Of a DNA stretch of 64,000 nt, positions 21,961-33,880 are shown in pieces. The notes beneath the pieces are model-generated. The model was given only the letters and a program-made list of their open reading frames with translations, was not told where the DNA came from and ran no database searches. Position numbers and translations under genes: made by a program. Source of the stretch: Callaeas wilsoni (taxonomy: Eukaryota > Chordata > Aves > Passeriformes > Callaeidae); NCBI GenBank assembly GCA_013398955.1, contig VWPU01000858.1, positions 1 through 64,000 of the forward strand. The letters are read 5' to 3'. Position 1 is the stretch's first letter; the number at the start of each line of letters is the position of its first letter.

Positions 21961-22300
21961 TTGAACATAAAAAATCCCTTTATTATTGCCATTTTGCTTT
22001 TATATACCCATCAAGCTTTCATATTTAATCTCCTACATCACAATAGCTGATCATTTTTAACATTTGACATTGATAAAGTGCCCACTGCTATTATTCTGAC
22101 ATACTATAAAACATTACACCCATTTGCGATAGAAAAGGCAAAGAATCAATACTCAGCCCCATTTTCCAGTGCGGCAGTAAATCATGGGGAGCCTAACAAA
22201 TTGTTTTAAATATAAGCACCTTCAGGACCAATAAAGAACCCAACCGATCCCTGTCCATTGTCACAGCTGTCAAACATCTTTACTGCTAAATGGACATCGG
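21960..22300. promoter_or_regulatory. AT-rich island, possible conserved element
   Basis: Strongly AT-rich block with CTTTTATATACCC, CATATTTAATC, GACATTGATAAAG and AAATTGTTTTAAATATAAG words and a CCAATAAAG near 22228. There is no sustained open frame and the DNA is unlike its GC-rich neighbours. A conserved enhancer is plausible but not demonstrated. Confidence 0.32.
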
Positions 22301-22870
22301 GGGGTGGCCCAAAAGAGCTCAGCCCAACCCCCAGATCCCCTGGGAATCGGCCTTGGGGGGCTCCTTTGTGGGATGTGCTGTGAGCTCCTTTGGGCAGCTG
22401 GAGGGATATCAGAGCTCATCTCTGGCCAGGCTGCCAGGTACAAGGAGCTAAACGAGCTTCAGGAGGTGGAGCTCCTCACCCAGCGGTGCAAAGAAAACTG
22501 CAGCTCCCAGCTCTCCCCAGCCCATGGCAGGGCTGGGAGGTCAATCCTTCCTGGAGGCGGCACAGAAAATGTTCCCAGCGTGCTCATTTCGGTGCGCCGC
22601 TCTCGCTGGGGAGCGGCGCCTTTGCTGCGGGCGAGGGCAGCCGTGTTTTCCCCGGCTGCTGCTCCTGGGGTGGGGTCCCCGGGGCGCGCCCCCGGGCCGG
22701 GGACCGCTGCGCCCCGGGGCTCGGCTGGGTGCTGGCAGCGCCAGCCAGGTGGAGGCTGAGCGAGGCACTGCCTGGCACTCCCCGTCCCTGCTGGCACATC
22801 TGCGCGTCCCTGTGTGACCTCTGCCCAGCCGGCTCCTCCCCGTGCTGCTGCTTAGTCATGGAAAGGTAAA
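22300..22870. other. GC-rich patch with a short CpG cluster
   Basis: CpG density rises between about 22590 and 22740 (GGCGCGCCCCCGGGCCGGGG region). Open frames overlap in every phase on both strands (up to 159 codons), as expected from the composition. No domain is recognised. The patch is too small to call a promoter island with confidence. Confidence 0.4.
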
Positions 22871-23200
22871 ATGAAAGGAAAAAGTGAATAATTCTACGTC
22901 TGAGGTGATGTAAACCTCGTGTGCATAGCTTAAAAATGTCTCTGGCACGCCTGCTGTCAAAGAGCTCCTAAATAACACGGTTTACCTGGGTTGACTGATT
23001 TACAGGAACGGGGCTCCCAGACCCCAAGGATGACATTTTAAACACATCTTCCTTTCATTTATAAGGGATTAAATGAACATGTTGTGACAAGATTGATCAG
23101 ATGGAGGTTCAGACGATTTCTCTTTGCGGCTTCAATCTATAGCTGGTAGAACTGAGAGAACATTCCTGTGTCTCATTACAATAATGCACGGCTGGCACCT
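22870..23200. promoter_or_regulatory. AT-rich island, possible conserved element
   Basis: AT-rich unique block with GTGAATAATTC, CATTTATAAGGG, GATTAAATGAAC and CAATAATGC words. It also contains the minus-strand segment 22986-23051 with a good donor. Regulatory or exonic conservation cannot be separated without alignments. Confidence 0.3.
22986..23051 (-). other. Weak candidate exon
   Basis: On the minus strand 66 bases (22 codons, phase 0 at both ends, beginning EDVFKMSSLG) end in CCCAG followed by GTAAAC, a good donor. The upstream acceptor (ATGAAAG) has a poor pyrimidine tract, and an in-frame stop lies immediately upstream. No homologue is recognised. Confidence 0.1.
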
Positions 23201-24240
23201 CTGGAAATAGATGTTCGGGAAGTTCCCTGTGCCGAGGCCGCCTGGAGAGGCGTTGGCAGCGTGGGCGCTGCGGCTCCTCTGTTGTGTCCTGCCGAGGGAG
23301 GTTCATCTCCCATCACTGCACACTTATTTCACACCAGCTCCTCAGTTCTGGGCTCCGAAAGCATTGCTGAGCCACACTGTGCCATAAACGGCAGCTGGGA
23401 GCACAGGGAGGCTCTAATTCCTGCTTCTCCTCAGGAAAGTGTTCCCTCCTCGGCCGGAGTGCTCTTGTTGTTTTCACCAGGAATTCCATCTCGAGGGGGC
23501 TGTGCCTGCTGCAGGCAGGGATGTCCCGGAGCCTGGTTTTGTCTTTCAGTGCCTCATTTTGCGAAACATTCCGAGGCTTTGGGCACTGAGGCTTTGCCCC
23601 TGCAGGATGAGGTTTTTGGAGTTTATGCTCTTTGTTTCAAATTCATTGACTTTGTGACCACTGGCGTGGGCTGTCTGCCCTCCATAGCCTTAGGAAACAA
23701 TAAAGGAATAAAAAACATCTTTAAATTCAGGGCAGTGTCTCCAAGCCCTGAAGCCTTGGAAGACCCGAACTGGCTTGTTCTTGCCCCAGAAACACTCCAG
23801 CCCTGCAGTGCCTTGCGCAGAGGGGGCAGTAAATCACCGAGTGCTCCTTATGGAGATGGCGGCTTTGCTGATCTGGCAAAGGTTCAATGAGGAATCACCA
23901 GACCTCGGCAGGGCTGGGCTGCTCCTGGTTCTTCCCACACCAGTTGTGTTTTCCCCCCTCGCTAAGTCACGGCCAAGTGTGATGTTGCCCTTAGGCCCTC
24001 GGCCAAATGGGAATGGGAGAGGATTTCCCCCCCACGCTGCTCTTGGCTTGTGGATCTGATTTATGTCCTCCCTGCCTCCTTCCCGGCTTAGGAATCCTTT
24101 ATCCCTGGATGGCAGGGGAAGGCAGCAGTTGTCTGGGCACTGGCTGGCAATTTGCATTGCTGCATTATGCATGGGCAGAAAACACAGGAATAAAGCACGA
24201 GGAACAGGAAATCGCTGCGGTGTTTTTAATCGGAAAGGTG
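23200..24240. other. Unique DNA, no gene seen
   Basis: A 240-codon open frame on the plus strand (23168-23890) runs through ordinary unique sequence, with no family I recognise and no start-site context. An octamer ATTTGCAT lies at 24150-24157, with ATTATGCAT 15 bp further on. No repeat or RNA gene is seen. Confidence 0.45.
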
Positions 24241-24800
24241 AGATGGAAGCGCTGTTTGTAGGCTGCCTTTAATGGCCCTCGATTGGCAATTAGTGTTATA
24301 TTATCACATATCTTTAATAGAATATTGATGCTGTTGGCAGAGATATAATCCCAGTGTCAAGAGTAATTCCCCTCCTTGCAGCGTGTTGCACTTATTACGT
24401 GAGGGCCCGGCGGAGCTCGGCCGAGGCGTCTCCGATCAATCAGGATCAGCACTTCCACCAGTGACTGAGGCCGTGGCAGGGATGCATATTAATGATTATT
24501 AATGATCTGCTTGGGGAGGGAGGGGCCGGCCTGCTCCAGCTCCTGCCAGCTGCGGAGCTGGGTTCAGGGAGAGCCTCGGGGATCCAAGGTGCATCCCGGA
24601 GCCCAGGGATCCGAGGCACAGGGTAGGAGCCGCAGCACAGCCAGGCACAGCTCTCTGTTCATTATTCATTTACCTTGGGTTGCCTTTGGAAAGCAGGTGA
24701 AGCAATAATAAATACCAAACAATAGAAGTTAATCTCTATCCACAGCGCTGCAATAAATGGGTAGTTAAACAAAAAATCAATGCAGATCTGTTAATTCCAG
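24240..24800. promoter_or_regulatory. AT islands with homeodomain/POU-like words
   Basis: Two AT-rich blocks (about 24260-24390 and 24640-24800) flank a CpG-containing middle. The area has GGCAATTAGTG, ATATTATCACATATC, the tandem TATTAATGAT pair at 24487-24506, TTCATTATTCATTTACC and AAATAAATGGG-like words. No open frame crosses it. It is one of the better enhancer candidates of the window by motif density, which remains an inference. Confidence 0.35.
24487..24506 (+). promoter_or_regulatory. Tandem TATTAATGAT pair
   Basis: The 10-base word TATTAATGAT occurs twice head to tail, so two identical ATTAATGAT homeodomain/POU-like sites lie one helical turn apart. A GCATA just upstream extends the first toward an octamer-like form. 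Confidence 0.35.
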
Positions 24801-26390
24801 GCACTCCTGGGTCTGCTCCAGAGCAGAGTCCGGCCCTGGTGGATGCTTCAGCCAGACCTTCCTTCAGGCACAGGCATTCCCGTGGCACGGGGTGTTATTC
24901 CCACGGAGCTGTGGAGCTGCGCCTTCACAAGAGGCTTTTCCTCTGCTGGAGCCTTTTTCCCTCTGCTGGAAACCTTTAACTCCCCCTTCTCCCCGGACCC
25001 GCAGACTCTGCAGGATCCCTGGTGGGATCCCAGCCTTCCCCCCGCGCCCTTGCCGGGCGGCTCTCGCAGTTCTATGGATGTGCTCGTGGGAAGTGTCTCC
25101 TCCCAGCGGAGCCGGGAGCGTGTTCCCGGTCCATCCTGGTGCCAAATATCGATCACGTACTGTAACAGCGGCTGATGGCAAAGGATGCTTCAGAAGCAGG
25201 GGGACAGAGGAATTTCAGCACTAATCCAGACTAGAGACAAAGCTGGTGCCCCCCGAACAGGACCCTGCTGAGGAGCTGAGCCCAGCAGCGGTTCCTGTGG
25301 GAGCTGGGATTCTGTGCAACCTCAGCACTTCTGTTTTTCACCAGGACAGAAGAATTTGATTGCTGCAAATGTCTGTGCCGAGACAGCCGTACACGACATG
25401 CCACGCTGGGGACTGACCCCCAGATCCCCAAACCCTGTGAACTTCTGCCTTGGTAAAATGGCTTCTGGGGAGGACAGTGAGGACTTCCCTTTCCATGGAA
25501 CCCAAAGGTCCTTCTCCCAGTTTTGGGCAGGCTGTCCCTTGTCCCCCCGCTTCCCTCCACCAAGGGGAGCTGCAAACCCGTCTCAGAGGGGAGGATGGTT
25601 CAAGCTTTGGGCTCGGGCTTGGGCTCCGTGTGGTGACAGCACCTTTCCCTGAGGCCATCCCCCAGCCATGGCCGTGCTGCCTCCGGAGGGGCTGTGCTGC
25701 AGCCGGACCCTGCCTTCGGAGCCAGCACTGCTCGCTCCCTCAGCCACGAGCTCTGCTGTGCAGAGAAGCCGTGGATGCTCCTCCATCAGCCATGTGGGGC
25801 CACCTCCAGGACCCCCAATCCACTGGAGCTTTGCTGCTCCCATGTGTGTTCTCCCTGATTTATTTCCCTTTTCCCTTTCAGTGCCCGCAGCCTCAGCTAA
25901 GGCAAAGAGCTGAGGGTGTGCTGTGCTCCAGCTGTAGATCCATGGGATTTACACCCTCCTGCTCCTCTTCCTGCAGAAACCCTCTTCCAGAACTCCCTTG
26001 TCTCTGTTGCTTTCTGCAAGACTTAGAGGTGTGTGGCCTCCACTCCACGGCTATGAGAGGGAAAGCTGAAAACAGATCCTAACTGGAATTCAGCAGGCTG
26101 CAGGTGCTTGTGCAGCAGCCCAGCCCCTGAGGGGCGCGAGCCATGGCACAGCATCCCATTCCCATCCGCCCCCAGCAGGACTCGGAGCTCCTGGAAAACT
26201 GGGTTTGCAGTCTTTAAACAAATCCTGGAGATAGGATACGGTGGAAGGGAGCCTCTACCAGACGATTTCAGCTTCAAAGCCTGGGTGTATTTAACTTTTA
26301 GCAAAACACCACAATCTGAAATCTTTCCTTGGAAGGCACAAACGCGTCTGCAGCGAGGGCTCCCGGATGGTGACGGAGCAGCGCATTAGC
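24800..26390. other. GC-rich unique DNA, no gene seen
   Basis: Unique sequence with overlapping open frames on both strands (longest 210 codons at plus 25450-26082). The translations are L/P/S-rich without a recognisable domain. No interspersed repeat or RNA gene is seen. Confidence 0.5.
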
Positions 26391-27060
26391 ATAAATTTTC
26401 TCGGGAACTGAACTGTCACAAGGCCAACCTTGAAAGCTATTTGGAGTATTTACAGCTTTTATGAAGCCCCCTGGGAGAGAATAATCTCAAAGTACTGCAG
26501 ACAGTGCTTGGAAGAACCGTGAAAAACATTCAATTTAGGAACAGTTTTGCCTGCATCTCTGTTTTTTGTAAGCCCTCACTCCTGCCACCAGTTCTGTCCC
26601 CACCTGGGCCTCCCCTGCCAGAGCAGTGAGTCACAGCAAGGTGATGATGATGGCACAAGCAGAGAATTACGAGATTGGGCAGGGAAAAGGCAGCAGTGGG
26701 TGGAAGGCTTTGGGAAAGAGACTGATGTCTTCATGTGAATCTATTCGGAAATGAGAAACAGGGAGAGACATGGAAGAAGACGAAGCAGCTGAATTGCCTC
26801 AGAGCAGCCAGCTTTTCCTGCTTTTCCAGGAGGCATCAGTGGGTTTCTGAGTCTACCCAAACCCATGTATCTCCTGCTACCCCATCCTCAGGATCCTGTA
26901 ACCATGTCAACCAGAAGAGAAGAAACAGAGAGCCAGGAAAAAAAAAAAAAGGAAAAAGAAAAGGAAAACTCAGCTTGAAAGCCACTATGTTTTGGATTAT
27001 GCAAGCACATGAGTACCTGATCTAGCTCCCGAAATTACAGGGTTGCACGGTGTTCTGTTT
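26390..27060. other. AT-richer unique DNA, no gene seen
   Basis: The first part (about 26390-26560) is AT-rich with CATAAATTTTC and TTTATGAAG words and could be regulatory. A purine-rich run with 13 A residues at 26938-26950, followed by GGAAAAAGAAAAGG, lies near the end. No sustained open frame is seen. Confidence 0.4.
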
Positions 27061-29130
27061 ACAGTGGGATGTCACAGGCTGTAATGAGCTGCTGTGTCAT
27101 TATGGGAGCAGATGCCAAACAGATCTCGGTGTGTTTATGGAAAGGCTCTCTCTTGCTGTAGAGCTGCACAGGGTTTCAGGCTCCTTGGCAAGTTCAGAGG
27201 ACGGGGTAATGTTTGTCCCGGGGCTGTGGGTGTGCCAACACGGCCCAGAACACGGAGCTGCTCCCCCGGCACACAGACAGGCACGGGCTGGAATACCCGC
27301 CCCATCCCGGAGCTGCCTGCTCCGGCCGTCAATACAGCTGCGCTGCCATCGGCACTGTCACTCCCCTGGTCCTGGGACCACCTGGGAACAGCAGCAACCC
27401 CAGCCCCGTGTGGCTCCACGCTGGGAGTGCCTCCCTTGGGAAGGCAGCACGGAGCAGGACCCACGGGTGGCTCAGCACTCCCGAGCGATGGAAAGCTTAG
27501 GAAAACAGCAACGTCGTTCCCTGCATGGAATAACCTCAGAGGAACAACAAGCGGGGCCCCTCTTTGCAGGCGTTTGCCAAAAAAATCAGCGTGTGCATGA
27601 ATAGAGAGAGAAATAAAAGGTTTCTCGGAGCTCGTCTTCGGGGCGCAGCAGCGTGAGCGCATGTTTTATTCAGCAAGGAGCAGCTGCACTACCTGGAGCA
27701 GAAATTCAGCTTGTTGAGGCCTAATCTAGGTAGCTCACTGAAGCTTTGGAGAGTCTAAACAGCCAGAGAGCAGCAGATCTCGTCTTTATTGCAAGCAAGA
27801 TGCTTCTGCAGAGGGGGCTGGCCTTGGCCTCACCCAGCTTGACCCGGTGCCTGCTGTCCCACGGGCATTCCCTCAGTGCTGGGACTCCTGTGGGGCAGCT
27901 CGCGGCTCTGCCCTCCAGCCTGGCACCCCGGATGCCTCATGGCACTGAGCTGCTTGTGCGATCCCCCTCGTCATCCGTTAACCCCCGCTGGCACCCTGGC
28001 CTGTAGGATCAGGGCAGGCCCCCCAAGATGTGCTGCTGCCTCCAGCCCAGCTGGGAGCCCCAGTGCAGGACTCCGGCAGCTCTGTGGCTGCCACTCCACA
28101 CATCCTGGGCAAAAACGGGAGCATTCCAGTGTGCAGCCTCTGCCTGTGCTGCTCGGGTCAGATGGATGAGGTCATGACATTCTTTTATTCTCCTCTCTTC
28201 TGTGTGCCGGGGTTTGGAAGATAAAGTTAGTAAAATTCCTCCTGTTCAGGGCAAAGGGCAAAACTTGCAAAGGGAAAAGCCTGGGAAATAAAACCCCTCA
28301 CGTACCAGGAACATGAGACACTGGGAGACATTCCAGCCTTGAGCTGGAGGGAGCAAGCAAGATCCCTCTGCCAAGGCTGCCCACACGCTGGGTTTACCCC
28401 GACAGTAATTGAGGGTCCAGGGTGCCTTCTCCTGGCCTGAGCCAAAGGGTTCTCCCTCCAGCCCTCGGGGTCATGCCGACAGAGGGGTTCCCCCTCTTCC
28501 CCACCCAGCTGTGACCCCACAAGGCTCTCTCTGTGTCACCTCCCTCCACACGACGGCCGAGCCGTGCTCGTGCTGCTGAGGACGGGGCATGGAGCCCACA
28601 CATCCCAGCTGGGCAGCCACACCCAGGGCCTGCCCAGTGCTGGGGGCAAACGGCTCCCAGTGTGAGAAATCATTCAGGGGGATGGTTTAAAAGCTGGGAT
28701 GATTAATGTGCGTGACTTCTCCAGAGTGCTGGAAATGATAAATCAGGATGGAACGGGGAAGCAGGGTGTAAATTTGGAGGTGTCTGTGTGGGGGTGGTGT
28801 GGAGGAAGGCCAGGCTCAGGCTGGGTGGCCCCTGACTCCCTCCCACCAGCTGGCTGAGGGTCCTGGTGAGGATAAGGAGGTGCCTGGATACTCGGGAATG
28901 TGAGAGCTTCCTCTCACCGAGGGCACATGGCACATGGCACATGGCACTGCACAGCCAGGTCCTGTCCCTTGGCATGGGCACGTGAGGTTAAATAACCCAC
29001 ACGGGAAGGGTTTAGGAGATGTTCTGGAGTCCCTTTCAGTAACCAGGAATAATCTGTGAGGATGAAGGAAGCAGAGGTCTGCCCGTGTGGAAAAGGAGAG
29101 AGGCGGGGGGAAGGGGAGATTTTATTACTG
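27060..29130. other. GC-rich unique DNA, no gene seen
   Basis: Unique sequence. The 184-, 168- and 175-codon open frames around 27050-27662 overlap on both strands and in different phases, so at most one could be real, and none shows a domain. A short heptamer repeat lies at 28922-28948. Confidence 0.5.
28922..28948 (+). repeat. GGCACAT heptamer repeat
   Basis: Three exact tandem GGCACAT units followed by a partial fourth (GGCACTG). It is a short simple repeat with no larger structure around it. Confidence 0.85.
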
Positions 29131-29420
29131 AAATTTGCCAGAGAGGCTCTTTAATAACGTCATTCATCTTTCTGTCAAATACATCACATTAGTGTAGGGA
29201 AAAGGGACTTTGAGAAGATGAATTAAGACTTAAATACATTAAAATGACTTAAGGAATATTTAAATACAATACAATTTATTTTTGTGTAGGCTTGTTTCAT
29301 GTCAAGCCGTGCTGTCTGAGGCTGGTACAAAGCGTGTGCAGGGCTGTGCATCAGCAATGCCACTTCCCATAGAAACGGGGCTCAAATCAGGCTTTTCTTT
29401 GGACCAGAGATAATGTGGAT
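29130..29420. promoter_or_regulatory. AT-rich island, possible conserved element
   Basis: Very AT-rich block with CTTTAATAACGTCATTC (containing a TAACGTCA CRE-like word), TACATTAAAATGAC, GGAATATTTAAATAC and CAATTTATTTTTG words. There is no open frame. The CRE-like word beside homeodomain-type words suggests an enhancer, but conservation is unknown. Confidence 0.32.
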
Positions 29421-30700
29421 GCAATTAGCTGGCACGGAACTGCTGCCGGCATTGCACAGAGCAGCCAAATTCCCTGCAAATCCCCCAGGGCCCCTCAGCA
29501 CCACGGGGATGCTCCAGGAGGCAAGCGCTGGCCCCGGCCCCGGCTGCTTTCACATTCCAGCCCACAGGTGACCTTCACCTGAGCGCTTCCACCTGCGGCT
29601 GCATCCGAAGGCAGAGCAGGAACGGATTTTCCTCGCTGTGTGAGGCACCACCCTCCTCTGCCGTGCCCTGGAAAGAGAAACAGCTCCGTTCAGCTGCTCT
29701 GGGGCAGCGATCCCGCACGGCACCAGGTACAGCCCCAGGTGGTGGCTGGAATGTCCCCAGGCCCAGAAACGGAGCTCCCTCGGCTCAGAAACTCAGTGCC
29801 CCCTCCTCCCGAAACAGCCCTTCTGCCCTGGCTCCCGGGGGATAGATCTGAGAAAAGAGACAAGGAGGGAAAGAAATAGAAAGAAAACAGACAATTGCCT
29901 GGAGCTGCTTCTTGTTCTGCAACGTTGAGGCTAAAAATAGCTCGGCAGAGCCTTCCTGCCCGTGGGCGCTGCGCGGGAGCAGCCGCCTGCTCCCCCTCTT
30001 GCAGGAGTCAGAGCAGGCCCTGCTTCCAGGTGTTTGTGTCTGTCTCGTGGCAAGGGCTTTGGTTGACTTTTGGTCTGGTTTTGCTTCTCAGCCCTGAGTA
30101 TTTCATCAGAGAGAAGCCACAGGAAACACTGGGAGTAATTCAGCTCCTCAGGAATGAGGAGTGGGTGGGATGCAGAGGCGCAGACCCCGGCGAGTGCAGG
30201 ATGTGCCGCAAACACTGAACCTTCCCTGCCAGAGAGGGTTCCGTGAGAGCTTTCTGTTATCTCCCTGTGCCCATGGAACACGTCGGAATTGCTTCCCAAA
30301 GTGTTTAAAGGCTCCCGGTATGAAAGGCACACGGCTGCTCTGTGATGGAGGGAATTAAAAACCCTCAAAGCAACCTGTTTGTCTGCCTGGGGAGAGATGG
30401 ATTCAGCTGGAAACCTCCGTGCCTGCAGCTTCACCCCGCTGTCCCCACCGCTGGAGCGTGGGTCAGCTCCAGGATGGAGAGTGCAGGAGGAACGTGTGCC
30501 CTCTCTTACAGGCCCGTGTGTTCAGTCCCTTCATCTCTTCCCACAAGTCAGACCTGCCAAACCCTCTCGGATTTGTTTCCACTCGACTTTACTGCTCTTC
30601 TTTCTGCTTTTATTGAGACACTTTGAAAGGCAGCAGTGCCAGAGGAGTGATAACCGGGTGTAGCCCTGCAGCGACAAAGTGACCAGCCTCAGGCACCACC
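29420..30700. other. Unique DNA, no gene seen
   Basis: Moderately GC-rich unique sequence with overlapping open frames. A 167-codon minus-strand frame (29931-30434) has no recognisable domain. No repeat or RNA gene is seen. Confidence 0.5.
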
Positions 30701-31420
30701 TTGGACTGAGCTCGTGCTGCGTTTGGGAAGCGGGGGGACGACGTTCATGGCTCTGCCGCGAGCTGGGGGGATGATGCTCATCCTCTGCCACGGCCGCAGT
30801 CACCGCTGGAGCTGGGGGCTCTCCCTGGGTACCGCCCGTCCCCGGGGCAGGGTCGGAGGGCGATCGCTGAGTGATGAGCAGTGGCGTGCGATGGGTGACA
30901 GGGAACCGCTCCCCATCCCACGGCCGGAGCTCTCCGGGCGGCTGCAGGGACGGGCGAGGTGCGGGACTCCCTCGGGCGCTCCTGCAGGGATAACGCTGCA
31001 GGTCCTCCAAGGGATGCAGGGCTGGGGGAGCGAGAGGGAGGGGATGCTGCTCCTCGCAGCGGGCCGGCTCCGGCTCCTTCAAACAGGTCACAGCTTTGCT
31101 GCTTCGGAAGCAGCCCCTGGATTCTGCTGCGCTTCTCTGCGGGTGCCCCCGCTCAGCCCCTCCCGAGCCCGAGTACGGCCCTGCGGAGCCCGCGGGCTCC
31201 TCGGCTCTGCCTCGTGCTGCTGTCCCGGCCTCGGCAGGTGGCTGCTGTCCCCTGGCCGGGCAGGTGGGAGCTGCTCGTGTCCCCCCAGCAGCCGGTGGCC
31301 GGGCTCCTTCCCCCGGCGCGCTGGCTCCGGGCGAGTCGCTGTGCTAATGAGCTCGCTGGCAGCAACAACTGCATGCGCAGCGCTTTCGGGGGCAGCGCCT
31401 GCTAGAAATGAATTTTTAGT
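30700..31420. promoter_or_regulatory. CpG-rich patch, candidate promoter
   Basis: CpG dinucleotides are frequent, most densely at about 30890-30980 and 31130-31390. The longest non-repeat open frame of the window (276 codons, plus 30714-31544) lies across it but is rich in A, G, R, P and S and has no recognisable domain, so it is probably a product of composition. A transcription start of an unseen transcript is possible. Confidence 0.35.
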
Positions 31421-32110
31421 TCATTTAGTGCAGGGCCGCTGGCCCCAGCCCAGAGCTGGGTGTGGCAGCAGCGGGAGGTGCGGCCGGGACCGAAATCCCT
31501 GCACGGGGTCAGAGATGCGAGGACCGGCATGCGGGAGAAAATGATCATTTTGTTCCCCGGTGTTTCCCAGAGGAGGGAAAACGCACATTTTTGTTTCCTG
31601 GATGCTGTTTTCCAGGCTCTTCTTTTGTCCCCCCTATCAGGGGAATTACCTGTGACCAGCACAGGAGGTCTCCGTCCCCCCAAAAGCCAGGTCTCACTTC
31701 TGGCAGCTGTAATGAGCGGAAGCGAATCCAGGCTGGCAAACAAGCCTACGTCACACCTCTCTCTGCAAAGAGGTTTTTAGAGCTGGCTTAAATGGATTTT
31801 GGGAAAACGTCTTCAGGATTGGAGCTACAAATGGCTTTTTGATCAAAACAAAATCGTTCATTTTGAAAACTGAAACTGTTTCATTAAACATGTTTGGGCT
31901 TTGTTTGTTTATGTCAGAAGCGATGGGTTTGCCAGGGCCTGAAAATTGGAAAGTTTAAAGTATTCTTCTATCCTGGACTTTAAATGTAAAAGCACTTCAA
32001 AGGTGCTATGGAAGAATAAGAACAATTAAAAATTTATTTCCCGGGGGGGAAAAGGAATGATTAGAACGATCGGAATAAAGATCACATCTCTATTTTCAGA
32101 CAAACTTCTC
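31420..32110. other. Unique DNA with AT-rich island
   Basis: After a GC-rich start, the stretch about 31790-32100 is AT-rich with CATTAAACATG, AACAATTAAAAATTTATTTCCC and GGAATGATTAG words. It may be regulatory. No open frame of note. Confidence 0.4.
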
Positions 32111-33230
32111 TCGGCTTTAAAGGCTGGAGATGGTATCTGGGCTGAATAGAATCGTGCAGGGGCCTTTGTGTCACTTGAAGCGGGAGAGGGGAGCGCGCCC
32201 GAGGCTGCAGAAAGGCTTTGCTGACACCTGACATTTGAGGCACTCTGACTTTTTCTGAAGGCAAACGCCTTAGAAGTGTTTCCATGAGCGGTGGCGATAA
32301 TCAGGCTGCAATCCCAGCTCCCCGGAATCCATGGGCTCTCCTGCAGCCGCTGGATGAGGCCGCTGTCTCCGTGTTCCTCCGGGGCTGGGTGGGCACCGGG
32401 GAAGGAAGGAGGGCTCTGCCAGGGCCGGGTGGGGAGGGCTGGCTCAGGAAGGGAGTGCGGCAATGCCCGGAGCTGCTCGTGCTCAGCCCTTCGGCACCGA
32501 GCCTCTGGGCCCCTTTCTCCCCCTCGATGAGTCCTCTGGTTTCCATCCCGTTTCCAAGGGACGATGATCTGTGGAGCAGAAGGTTGCTCTCAGCTCCAGC
32601 TCAGTGGAGAGGGATGGAGAAGGGACGTATGGCAGCTCGGAGCTTTGCTGTTATCCCGGCCAGGCTGGAGCCCAGGCTGGCAGCACCGCGCAGAGCCCGC
32701 AGCTCCCGCATGTCCCTGGACCCAGCGATGGGAGCGCAGCGCTCAGAGGAACAGCGGTGGGATCGGGGAACCGGGCTCCGCGCCTCCGCCGGAGCCTGGA
32801 TGGATCCTGGGAACAAAGAAACCCGCCTTCGAAAGCAGGCAGAACTGCCCAGCCCTTTGCAAAGCAGAAGCAGCTGGCTCGACTAATTAAATGTTAAAAA
32901 TTCCAGCAAGACGAGTGTACCAGAAAACAAACAGGCACGGGAGCCAGGACGGAGCGAGCTGGAAAGGATCCGTGCGGCTCCGTCTCTCCCATATGTGTCT
33001 GCACAGGCGCTGGCACCCGTGCAGCCGTGTGCCGCAGTCACCGCGCTGCCCCATCATCCGGGGCGAGCAGCAGCGGCCGCCTGTGGAATCCCGCGTCACC
33101 GGCGCTCCCATGTCCCCATCCAGGTACCTATGTGGCCTCAGAGGCCCAGGGGCACGAGGTGCCTGTCCCTGTGCCAGCTCTGCCCGACCCACCGGGGCAG
33201 GAGGCGGCTCCATCGCTCTTTATTCGATGG
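32110..33230. other. GC-rich unique DNA, no gene seen
   Basis: Open frames at 32284-32897 exist in all three plus phases at once (200, 108 and 108 codons), which shows composition rather than coding. CpG is moderate. No repeat or domain is recognised. Confidence 0.5.
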
Positions 33231-33880
33231 TTTGGGGGAGGAGGGTAGCTATTTGTTAGCAGTGGTTTTGCAAATCGCCACTTTGTGGAGAGGAAATAAG
33301 AGCCATCCATTTGTGCTGGTGCTATTAAAGATTTTCTATAAAGTGCCTACATTTCCAGTGCAGCTGAATGGATTTCTCTGCAGAAAACTGCCAGGACAGA
33401 GAGGCACAGTGGAGGAAAATATCGTATACAATGATTCACAAACACATAAAAATACCCTTCCCAGCTTGGCTATTCTTCCACCGCACAACAAACACCTTGT
33501 GAGTCATTCTTGAATGTATGGACGCATTGGAAAATGAAAGTTGGATTTGAACATTATTCATTAAGACCTGGGATTAGTTCACTTCTCCATTTAGCTTCTC
33601 AAAGCCAGCATACCAAGTCAAGCTAAAATGCATTCTAAGGCTGTCTCAGTCACCAGGCAGCTCTAGCAGCCACAGTGGTTTTCTACATCAATGTTTCTGT
33701 ATTCAGCTAAAAAAACTCCCAGCTTAATTCCTTGCTCCTTGCATTGAATTAATCAGATATCTGCAGGTAGGTGGAGGCAAAAAATCAACATTTCTCTTGG
33801 CAGGCACATTTAAGTTGAAGGGCTGTAGCTCTTGCTGCAGACGACAAGATTGCAATGTTTAGGAGATAAAGAAAGGGGAT
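33230..33880. promoter_or_regulatory. AT-rich island, possible conserved element
   Basis: A long AT-rich block with GCTATTAAAGATTTTC, CATTATTCATTAAGACC, CTTAATTCC and GAATTAATCAGATATC words between two GC-rich, CpG-bearing stretches. No sustained open frame or repeat. Composition suggests conserved non-coding DNA. Confidence 0.32.
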
